The position numbers and the translations under genes are program-made. From Gammaproteobacteria bacterium (GTDB lineage Bacteria > Pseudomonadota > Gammaproteobacteria > GCA-001735895): 44,411 nt of DNA. Where the stretch lies: positions 3,333,584-3,377,994 of the forward strand of contig CP070646.1 in NCBI GenBank assembly GCA_020354435.1, in the 5' to 3' direction. Below are positions 36,868-41,594 of the stretch, one piece after another. The notes beneath the pieces were generated by a model. The model saw nothing but the letters and a program-made list of their open reading frames with translations. It searched no databases and was not told the origin of the DNA. Position 1 is the stretch's first letter, and each line of letters starts with the position of its first letter.

Positions 36868-36876
36868 GACGAAAAA

Positions 36877-37099
36877 TGGTGGACGCAGCGGGATTCGAAC
36901 CCGCGAATGACAACAACCAGGGCATTACTCCCGGCCAGTACGGCACTTGGAAAACGCGCGCCAGCTGACACCCGCCGTAGAGCATCGAGCCTGCATCCGC
37001 AACCGTGCGTACCGAACTATTTCAATTGCCACCGATGTTACTCGGCCACCGGCTACTCTTCGTTTTCGGTGGTGGTGCCCCCTGTTCACCAGTGCGCCC
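36877..37099 (-). ncRNA. 223-nt tRNA-like RNA lacking a normal anticodon arm
   Basis: The 5' GGGCGCA pairs fully with TGCGTCC before a discriminator A and encoded CCA. A 4-bp D stem (GGTG/CACC, loop with GG) and a T arm (GCGGG-TTCGAAT-CCCGC) are canonical. Between D and T arms lie ~160 nt instead of ~20. They can form CCACCG/CGGTGG, CCGA/TCGG, a long helix TCGGTACG/CGTACTGG with CAC/GTG extension, and CCGGG/CCTGG. No clean 7-nt anticodon loop is found. It may be a tRNA with a large insertion, or a tRNA-mimicking RNA comparable to bacterial Y RNAs. Last RNA of the array. Confidence 0.7.
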
Positions 37100-37111
37100 T
37101 TGAATCGAATT

Positions 37112-37203
37112 TGGAGCTGGGTGTGAGATTCGAACTCACGATGGAGCATCATGCTCTTCTGCTTACAAGGCAGGTGCAATCGGCCGGACTATGCGAACCC
37201 AGC
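37112..37203 (-). tRNA. tRNA-Thr(TGT)-like with long variable arm
   Basis: Acceptor GCTGGGT/ACCCAGC is perfect, T arm GTGAG-TTCGAAT-CTCAC canonical, CCA encoded. Loop CTTGTAA gives anticodon TGT. A stem GAGCA-TGA-TGCTC forms a class II variable arm, which bacterial tRNA-Thr should not have; discriminator is T. A one-base shift would read GTA (Tyr, a class II tRNA), so identity is ambiguous. Only 1 nt separates it from the preceding tRNA. Confidence 0.75.
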
Positions 37204-37204
37204 A

Positions 37205-37292
37205 TGGTGCGCAGGGCAGGGCTCGAGCCTGCAGGGGCCTCAGGCCCACCAGGCTCTCGACCTGGCACGTTTACCGGTTTCGCCACCTGGGC
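37205..37292 (-). tRNA. tRNA-Leu(GAG), class II
   Basis: Loop TCGAGAG gives anticodon GAG. A long variable arm (GGGCC/GGCCC) fits Leu. Acceptor has one C-C mismatch (3-70), position 33 is C instead of invariant T, and the T loop starts with C. CCA encoded. Mildly degenerate. Confidence 0.75.
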
Positions 37293-37296
37293 AAAT

Positions 37297-37374
37297 TGGT
37301 ACCGGGGGTGGGGGTCGAACCCACATGACCCTGAGTCTGAGTCAGGGATGTCTGCCAGATTGCATCACCCCGGC
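37297..37374 (-). tRNA. tRNA-Leu(CAG)-like, short variable loop
   Basis: Acceptor GCCGGGG/CCCCGGT and T arm GTGGG-TTCGACC-CCCAC are sound. Loop CTCAGAC gives CAG (Leu). The variable loop is only ~5 nt (GTCAT), whereas bacterial tRNA-Leu is normally class II. CCA encoded. Confidence 0.78.
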
Positions 37375-37384
37375 ATTGTGAAAT

Positions 37385-37461
37385 TGGTGCCGAGAGCGGG
37401 GATCGAACCCGCAAAACCGCGATTTTAAGTCGCGTACATATGCACATTCCGTCACTTCGGC
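37385..37461 (-). tRNA. tRNA-Leu(TAA)-like, short variable loop
   Basis: Loop CTTAAAA between CGCGA/TCGCG gives TAA (Leu). The variable loop is short (GTTTT), the D stem is weak and the D loop lacks GG. One acceptor mismatch (6-67). CCA encoded. Serial number two of the short-variable-loop Leu tRNAs here. Confidence 0.72.
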
Positions 37462-37463
37462 GT

Positions 37464-37592
37464 TGGTAGCTCCGGCTGGAGTCGAAACAGCAGTTTCTCC
37501 CTTATGAGGGGGCCGCTCTCGCACTTCCATGTGCTACGCGGCACCTGCACATCCACGTGCAATGAGTGCTTTACCGTTTAAGCGACAGAGCT
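37464..37592 (-). tRNA. tRNA(CAT) with a 53-nt insertion in the anticodon stem
   Basis: Length is 129 nt. Acceptor AGCTCTG/CGGAGCT is fully paired, D stem GCTT/AAGC perfect, T arm near-canonical (one mismatch at 53-61), CCA encoded. Loop CTCATAA gives CAT (Met or lysidine-Ile). Removing 37511-37563 restores a perfect 5-bp anticodon stem CTCCC/GGGAG and a 76-nt tRNA. The insertion folds into GCAC-GTGGAT-GTGC and CCGC..GCAC-ATGGAA-GTGC..GCGG. An intron-like or tRNA-mimic RNA are both possible. Confidence 0.75.
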
Positions 37593-37597
37593 GTTTT

Positions 37598-37672
37598 TGG
37601 GAGGCCCGGGAGGTTCCGCCCCTCCGACTCGAGATTCAAAGTCTCGCGTGTTGCTGCTTACACCACGGGCCC
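37598..37672 (-). tRNA. tRNA-Gln(TTG)-like with non-canonical elbow
   Basis: Acceptor GGGCCCG/CGGGCCT and anticodon stem CGAGA/TCTCG are complete; loop CTTTGAA gives TTG (Gln). The T loop is GGCGGAA rather than TTCGAAT, and the D loop (AAGCAGCA) lacks GG, so both halves of the D-T tertiary contact are missing. CCA encoded. Confidence 0.72.
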
Positions 37673-37673
37673 A

Positions 37674-37750
37674 TGGCGCCCCGGGAAGGACTCGAACCCA
37701 CAGATCCCGGAGTAGAAATCCGGTACCTTATCCAATTAGGCAACCGGGGC
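37674..37750 (-). tRNA. tRNA-Arg(TCT)
   Basis: Acceptor GCCCCGG/CCGGGGC is perfect, discriminator G, CCA encoded. Loop TTTCTAC gives TCT (reads AGA/AGG). One T-stem mismatch. Confidence 0.88.
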
Positions 37751-37753
37751 ATG

Positions 37754-37829
37754 TGGAGCCCCCGGGAAGATTCGAACTCCCAGTCTCCTGGTTCGAAGCC
37801 AGGTGCCTTAATCCATTTGGCCATGGGGC
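37754..37829 (-). tRNA. tRNA-Arg(TCG)-like, shortened acceptor
   Basis: Nearly identical to the Arg(ACG) gene at 38072, with loop CTTCGAA giving TCG. One C is missing from the 5' acceptor strand (GCCCCA versus GCCCCCA), so only 5 acceptor pairs form cleanly. Discriminator T, CCA encoded. Confidence 0.78.
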
Positions 37830-37833
37830 AAAT

Positions 37834-37909
37834 TGGTCGCTTCGAGTGGATTCGAACCACTGACCTCCCGGTTATCAGCCGAGTGCTCTTCACACTGAGC
37901 TACGAAGCG
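37834..37909 (-). tRNA. tRNA-Ile(GAT)
   Basis: Acceptor CGCTTCG/CGAAGCG perfect, D stem GCTC/GAGC, T arm AGTGG-TTCGAAT-CCACT, loop CTGATAA gives GAT. Discriminator A, CCA encoded. Canonical. Confidence 0.9.
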
Positions 37910-37910
37910 T

Positions 37911-37987
37911 TGGAGTGAGCGGGGAGAGTTGAACTCCCGTGATCCCGGGTTGCAACCGGGTGCCTCATGCCGTTCAGCCACGCTCAC
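37911..37987 (-). tRNA. tRNA-Cys(GCA)
   Basis: Acceptor GTGAGCG/CGCTCAC perfect, loop TTGCAAC gives GCA, discriminator T as required for Cys identity, CCA encoded. T loop is TTCAACT. Only 1 nt from the following tRNA-Ile. Confidence 0.9.
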
Positions 37988-37993
37988 AAATAT

Positions 37994-38069
37994 TGGCGCC
38001 TTCGACCAGTTTCGAACTGGCTACCTCTGACCTGACAAACCAGCGCTCTGCCGATTGAGCTACGAAGGC
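37994..38069 (-). tRNA. tRNA-Asp(GTC)
   Basis: Acceptor GCCTTCG/CGAAGGC perfect, loop TTGTCAG gives GTC, discriminator G as for Asp, CCA encoded. Canonical cloverleaf. Confidence 0.9.
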
Positions 38070-38071
38070 AA

Positions 38072-38148
38072 TGGAGCCCCCAGGAAGATTCGAACTTCCA
38101 GTCTCCTGGTTCGTAGCCAGGTGCCTTAATCCGTTTGGCCATGGGGGC
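38072..38148 (-). tRNA. tRNA-Arg(ACG)
   Basis: Acceptor GCCCCCA/TGGGGGC perfect, loop CTACGAA gives ACG (normally edited to inosine), T arm GGAAG-TTCGAAT-CTTCC. Discriminator T is unusual for Arg. CCA encoded. Sister of the TCG gene at 37754. Confidence 0.88.
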
Positions 38149-38156
38149 ATTGGTAT

Positions 38157-38233
38157 TGGGGTGTCCGACGGGACTCAAACCCGCAGTAGCCGGAATCACA
38201 ACCCGACGCGTTAATCCTTTCGCCACGGACACC
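38157..38233 (-). tRNA. tRNA-His(GTG)
   Basis: Loop TTGTGAT gives GTG. Acceptor GTGTCCG/CGGACAC with an extra G(-1) facing C73, the His identity pair. CCA encoded. Canonical for His. Confidence 0.9.
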
Positions 38234-38247
38234 ACGAATCGATTGAC

Positions 38248-38325
38248 TGGTACGCCGCCCGGGATTCGAACCTGGATCTGCCGGCTTAAAAGGCCGGTGT
38301 TCTAACGCAATTGAACTAGCGACGC
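38248..38325 (-). tRNA. tRNA-Lys(TTT)
   Basis: Loop CTTTTAA gives TTT. Acceptor GCGTCGC/GCGGCGT pairs with two G-U, one T-stem mismatch, discriminator A, CCA encoded. Confidence 0.87.
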
Positions 38326-38332
38326 ATGAAAT

Positions 38333-38408
38333 TGGCTGGAAAGGCTGGACTCGAACCAGCATACGGCACGTTAACAGCGTGCTCACCTGCCGAATGGTGC
38401 ACTTTCCA
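38333..38408 (-). tRNA. tRNA-Asn(GTT)
   Basis: Acceptor TGGAAAG/CTTTCCA perfect, D stem CACC/GGTG, loop CTGTTAA gives GTT, discriminator G as for Asn, CCA encoded. Confidence 0.9.
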
Positions 38409-38413
38409 AAAAC

Positions 38414-38491
38414 TGGTCTGGATGACTGGATTTGAACCAGTAACCTCGCGCTTCCAAAGCGCGTGCTCTTATCCGGTTGAGCTACACCCAG
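38414..38491 (-). tRNA. tRNA-Pro(TGG), first gene of the array
   Basis: Acceptor CTGGGTG/CATCCAG (one G-U), D stem GCTC/GAGC, loop TTTGGAA gives TGG, T loop TTCAAAT, discriminator A, CCA encoded. It begins right after the structured noncoding region. Confidence 0.9.
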
Positions 38492-38972
38492 AAAAAAGAT
38501 AGCCAGTTTCCAAAGATCCCGGATAAGTGATTACGCACTTTTTGGGGCACGTCGGGCCGCGCAGGCCCGTTGGCGTCGGCTACCAAATGTCCTTCAGGAT
38601 GCGGGATGCCTGCTCGGCATCCCGCGCCCCTGGAACTGCACTCCGCCCTTGTATTGGAAACTCGGACTCAAAGCGCTCCCCCTTATCCCTAGCGCGTGTT
38701 GATCACTACCTCCAGCCGAGCTGAAGGCGTGGGGACGAGGTTTTTCCGGATCGACCCGCAAAGCTGTGGGCGGGGTACTTGGGTTTCCCCCTTTCGTCGC
38801 TTACGCCACCTATCTGTGCCGGACCACCAAAATCTGACGCTGCCGGCTGCTCTTTAGGGTTTCCGGCTTACCCGTTTCCGCTGACCCGATGCGCCTTTAG
38901 TTCACCCCCTCGGGTCCACGGGGGTGGCCTATCGACCGTCGCTGCACCGACGGCCAATTCAGTATTCCAGAT
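38492..38972 (-). ncRNA. ~480-nt highly structured noncoding RNA between boxA and the tRNA array
   Basis: No credible protein on either strand. Minus-strand helices: CCGTCG/CGACGG (38936-38953); CACCCCC/GGGGGTG (38903-38926) whose loop GACCCGA is perfectly complementary to TCGGGTC at 38883-38889, a 7-bp pseudoknot; CCTTCAGC/GCTGGAGG (38709-38727); GCGGGATGCC/GGCATCCCGC, 10 perfect bp (38601-38625); CGGGCC/GGCCCG; AAGTG/CACTT. Several GGAAAC loops look GNRA-like. Layout recalls large ornate RNAs found near tRNAs such as GOLLD, but I cannot verify a family. RNase P, tmRNA and rRNA hallmarks are absent. Confidence 0.6.
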
Positions 38973-38979
38973 TGTTAAA
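38954..38979 (-). repeat. boxA-adjacent 26-mer, inverted copy of 35535-35560
   Basis: Matches 35535-35560 on the opposite strand at 24 of 26 positions. Lies at the start of the array transcript region and overlaps the 3' part of boxA, as in rRNA leader or spacer sequence. Confidence 0.8.
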
Positions 38980-38984
38980 GAGCT
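38973..38984 (-). promoter_or_regulatory. boxA antitermination element
   Basis: AGCTCTTTAACA matches the rRNA boxA consensus TGCTCTTTAACA at 11 of 12 positions. A GC hairpin (CGCCGA/TCGGCG) lies just upstream, as boxB precedes boxA in rRNA leaders. NusB/NusE-type antitermination would help transcribe the long untranslated array. Confidence 0.75.
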
Positions 38985-39037
38985 ACGCGCCGCCGAACCG
39001 GGTCGGCGCGGGGGTCTTTTTACTGCCTGAAAACGCA

Positions 39038-39079
39038 AAAACCCCGGTGATGCGTTTTGCTGGCACCAACCGGGGTTTT
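39038..39079. terminator. strong bidirectional terminator / attenuator
   Basis: AAAACCCCGGT (39069-39079, minus strand) and ACCGGGGTTTT (39038-39048) form a perfect 11-bp stem with a T-tract. A competing pairing AAAACGCA (39051-39058) with TGCGTTTT (39030-39037), and GGCACC (39096-39101) with GGTGCC (39062-39067), could prevent or modify it. It lies upstream of boxA on the array transcript. Confidence 0.8.
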
Positions 39080-39333
39080 CGGGTGTTCCTCGAGAGGTGC
39101 CGTTTTATGCGGTCAGCCTCCCGGATGTAAACGGGCGCTTACCGCATGGTCATTCCTTCCAGATTGACTTCGGGGCGGAGATATACCGCAATACTGCCTG
39201 GCTTCCTGTCCCAGCCATGGGCACAGCCGCCCGTCAGGCTTCTTTGGCCTGTCCGGAAGATGGATATCTGTAGCTGTAATGAAACCACTGCTCACTCCAG
39301 TTAAGTTGGGCGCAACGCGCCGGAAATACGTGG
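39080..39333 (-). ncRNA. structured leader of the tRNA-rtcB transcript
   Basis: Between the predicted minus-strand promoter and the terminator lies ~250 nt with no convincing gene. Hairpins on the minus strand: GGCGC-GTT-GCGCC (39309-39321), CAGGC/GCCTG (39235-39251), CTGT.CCCA/TGGG.ACAG (39206-39226), and ATGCGGT/ACCGCAT enclosing CCCG/CGGG (39107-39147). An AAGGA followed by a very short open frame lies near 39150. Could be an attenuating leader or a separate small RNA. Confidence 0.5.
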
Positions 39334-39338
39334 CAGCG

Positions 39339-39367
39339 TATAATAATCAAAAATTTGGATATTGCAA
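39339..39367. promoter_or_regulatory. overlapping divergent promoters
   Basis: Minus strand: TTGCAA (39362-39367), 16-nt spacer, TATTAT (39340-39345), start near 39333, firing into the array leader. Plus strand: TATAAT at 39339-39344 with a poor -35, firing into the XRE gene. The shared A/T core means the two would influence each other. Confidence 0.5.
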
Positions 39368-39391
39368 GAAATATATCCAAGATATTTGGAT
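39355..39391. promoter_or_regulatory. three operator half-sites, likely XRE-regulator binding
   Basis: TTGGATAT (39355-39362) and ATATCCAA (39373-39380) are a perfect inverted pair; ATCCAA (39375-39380) and TTGGAT (39386-39391) form another with a 5-bp spacer. They cover the minus-strand -35 and sit just after the plus-strand start, ideal for repression of both. Confidence 0.6.
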
Positions 39392-39409
39392 TTTGTTAAA
39401 CTCGTCGAC

Positions 39410-40024
39410 ATGCAAGTCAAAAAATCCTCCCCCGGCAAGGACAAGTCCGGGCGTAATCCGCTGTACGTCAAGATCGGCAAACGCATTCGCCAGGCGCGCC
39501 TGATGGCGAAGGAGAGCAACAGCCGCGAGCTCAGTCTGCGACTCGGCTGGAGCGCCGGGCGCATCCACAACTACGAAACCGGCCTGTCTACGCCCGGTGT
39601 CGACGAAACCCTGCAGTTTTGTGCCGCGCTCAACATCGACCCGGGCTGGCTGACCTACGGTATCGGCGCGCCGCGGCCGGCGGAAATGCACTCCAACCGC
39701 TACCGCCGGTTCATCGACGCGCTCGACCAGGCGGAAAAAAAAGGCATCCTGCCCGAGTACCTCGAGGCGATCAAATTACCGCTCGAACGCATGCGTAAAT
39801 TCCGCAATAATCCGTACGCCAAAATCCCTGATATCATGGCCAGGCGCTGCGAGAAATTTCTCGGCAAGCGCCGCGGCTGGATCGACTCGCCGGCGGAAGG
39901 CGCCGAATCCGCGGCCTATCTCAGCGAAGACATGCAGGACTTGCTGACCCTGTATGCACAATTGACGCCGCGCGATAAAAAGAAACTCATTGCAATCGGC
40001 CAGGTATTGCTAGACCAGGCCTGA
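39410..40024 (+). CDS. XRE-family (Cro/CI-type) transcriptional regulator
   Basis: The 204-aa protein has an HTH domain at residues ~20-80 (GKRIRQARLMAKESNSRELSLRLGWSAGRIHNYETGLSTPGVDETLQFCAALNIDPGWLTYG). An unassigned helical C-terminal part (~95-204) follows, with no RecA-sensitive peptidase motif. The ATG at 39410 is 18 bp beyond the operator half-sites. It is divergent from the tRNA-rtcB region and the natural candidate to control it and itself. The membrane-protein gene follows after 23 bp. Confidence 0.85.
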   Translation: MQVKKSSPGKDKSGRNPLYVKIGKRIRQARLMAKESNSRELSLRLGWSAGRIHNYETGLSTPGVDETLQFCAALNIDPGWLTYGIGAPRPAEMHSNRYRRFIDALDQAEKKGILPEYLEAIKLPLERMRKFRNNPYAKIPDIMARRCEKFLGKRRGWIDSPAEGAESAAYLSEDMQDLLTLYAQLTPRDKKKLIAIGQVLLDQA

Positions 40025-40047
40025 ACCTCGATAACGGAGGCGTTACG

Positions 40048-40812
40048 ATGAAAGCCCTGATCCCATTGCCGTTTTTACTTTTGCTGACACTGCCTGGCGC
40101 TGCGTCGGCCATTGCCGCCGACGAGCCGGTTACGCAAAAACGCCAGTTCATGAGCGTCAACGTCGACCGTGTCGTGATCGATACCGAGGGCCTGACCCGG
40201 GCCTCCGTCCGGCTGGCTGAATCGATCGACGAGCTTGCGCTGGCGCTAAACAAACTGTCGACCGACAGCGAAGCCCTGAGCGAGGAGGAAAAACAGGTCC
40301 TGTTGCAGGCCGTTGCCAGCGTTGAGCGCGCCAGCAACGCACTGGAGAAGCTCGCGATAGAGCTGCCGCAGACCGGGCAGCAGTTGAGCCGACAGATACC
40401 GCAGGTAGTCGAAAATGCACGCCAGCCGATCGCCGAGCTGTCCAGCGGGCTGCAATCGGCCCGAGACGGCATTTACGCGATAACCGAGTCTCTGCCGCAG
40501 GCTACCGACAATGCCAAGGACCTGGTCAACTCTGCCCTCGACTCGGCCCTGGTCAAAATCTCGACCTACACGGTTATCCTGATCTCGGTGCTTGCGCTGG
40601 CGCTGATTGGCGTTGTGTGGTTTATCTACCGACAGTATCTCGCGCCGATCGCGGCCAAACTGGAACCGCTGGCGGTCGCGCCCGAGCACTTCGCCGAGCT
40701 GTCGCGCCACATGAAGGAAACCTCTGACAACCTGCTCACGCTGCAGACCGCTGTCGCGGCTGAAAGATTACCTGCCACCGGGACGCCGAAGCCGGATCAA
40801 GGGTCGCGCTAA
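40048..40812 (+). CDS. membrane-anchored coiled-coil protein of unknown function
   Basis: The 254-aa product has a signal peptide (MKALIPLPFLLLLTLPGAASA). A long helical, probably coiled-coil region (~45-170, rich in A, E, L, S) and one membrane helix near 175-200 (TYTVILISVLALALIGVVWFIYR) follow, then a short cytosolic tail. I recognise no family. GGAGG 6 nt before the ATG. It may share a transcript with the XRE gene. Confidence 0.7.
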   Translation: MKALIPLPFLLLLTLPGAASAIAADEPVTQKRQFMSVNVDRVVIDTEGLTRASVRLAESIDELALALNKLSTDSEALSEEEKQVLLQAVASVERASNALEKLAIELPQTGQQLSRQIPQVVENARQPIAELSSGLQSARDGIYAITESLPQATDNAKDLVNSALDSALVKISTYTVILISVLALALIGVVWFIYRQYLAPIAAKLEPLAVAPEHFAELSRHMKETSDNLLTLQTAVAAERLPATGTPKPDQGSR

Positions 40813-40832
40813 TTTCGGATGCGGGACAAGAT

Positions 40833-41594
40833 CTAAAGCCGCAGGCCGCCGTCGAGTTCGAGGATGCGGCCGCTGTAGTAATCGTTTTCGATGATGAACT
40901 CGACGCCGTGTGCGAGTTCCTCGACCGTGCCGGTGCGCTGTAACGGCACCGCGCTGGTAATGCGCTCGTGCGCTTCCGGTTTCAGCGACGCGACCATCTC
41001 GGTTTCGAATACGCCGGGTGCGACGGCGACGCTGCGGATGCGGTAACGCGCCAGCTCGCGCGCCCAGGTTGTCGACAGCGCGACCACGCCGGCCTTGGCC
41101 GCGGCATAGTTCGATTGCCCGGTGTTGCCGGCGCGGCTTATGCTCGAGATATTGACCATCACGCCGCCCTGGCCGTGGCGGATCATGTGGGTCGCGGCCT
41201 CGCGCCCGCACAGAAACACGCCGGTCAGGTTGATGTCGATGACCTGTTGCCACTGCTGCAGCGACATGCGGTCGACGATTTCGTCATCCTTGACCTTGAC
41301 CAGCATGCCATCGCGTAAAATACCGGCGTTGTTGACCAGGCCGACGATCGGGCCGAGCTGTTCCCCGGTCAACTCGAAACTGCGGCTGACGTCGTTTTCA
41401 TCGGCGACGTTACAGATAAATGCGCGGCAGTCGCTGCCGGCATGCCTGCAGGATTCGAGCGTGCGCTCGAGGGGTTCGGCGTTGACGTCGAGCAGCGCGA
41501 GCCTGGCGCCGTGGCTTGCCAGCCGCAGCGCGATGGCTTCACCGAGCCCCTGTGCGGCGCCGGTGATGACGAAGGTATTATTTTTGATTTGCAA
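40833..41594 (-). CDS. short-chain dehydrogenase/reductase (FabG-like)
   Basis: The 253-aa SDR has the cofactor motif TGAAQGLGEA, NNAG in GLVNNAGIL, and catalytic Ser (NISSISRAGNTG) with YAAAK for Tyr/Lys. The Asp in LLDVNAEP favours NAD(H). It would reduce or oxidise a 3-oxoacyl or related carbonyl. It overlaps the acyl-CoA ligase gene by 17 bp, suggesting a joint role in an acyl-CoA pathway. Confidence 0.88.
   Translation of the reverse strand: MQIKNNTFVITGAAQGLGEAIALRLASHGARLALLDVNAEPLERTLESCRHAGSDCRAFICNVADENDVSRSFELTGEQLGPIVGLVNNAGILRDGMLVKVKDDEIVDRMSLQQWQQVIDINLTGVFLCGREAATHMIRHGQGGVMVNISSISRAGNTGQSNYAAAKAGVVALSTTWARELARYRIRSVAVAPGVFETEMVASLKPEAHERITSAVPLQRTGTVEELAHGVEFIIENDYYSGRILELDGGLRL

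Noticed and set aside
36877..37099. Group I self-splicing intron in the 223-nt RNA
   Set aside because: Too short, and no recognisable P7/core segments or anticodon-loop exon junction with a terminal G.
37464..37592. tRNA-Sec or ordinary class II tRNA for the 129-nt element
   Set aside because: The anticodon loop is CAT, the acceptor is 7 bp, and the extra sequence lies within the anticodon stem, not the variable region.
36847..38386. Many open frames across the tRNA array (some reading RDSNPR-like text)
   Set aside because: They are translations of tRNA sequence or its antisense; the tRNA cloverleaves explain the region completely.
36877..38491. Regularly spaced hairpin units as a CRISPR or tandem-repeat array
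   Set aside because: Units are distinct tRNAs with different anticodons and no identical repeats or spacers.
38492..38985. tmRNA, RNase P RNA or 16S/23S fragment for the structured region
   Set aside because: Hallmark conserved stretches of these RNAs are absent and no tRNA-like closing with a tag frame is seen.
38779..39130. Short plus-strand frames opposite the array leader
   Set aside because: They run antisense through the hairpins and terminator and show no protein character.
39113..39295. 60-codon minus-strand frame in the array leader
   Set aside because: No ribosome site, low-quality composition, and the region is better explained as structured RNA.
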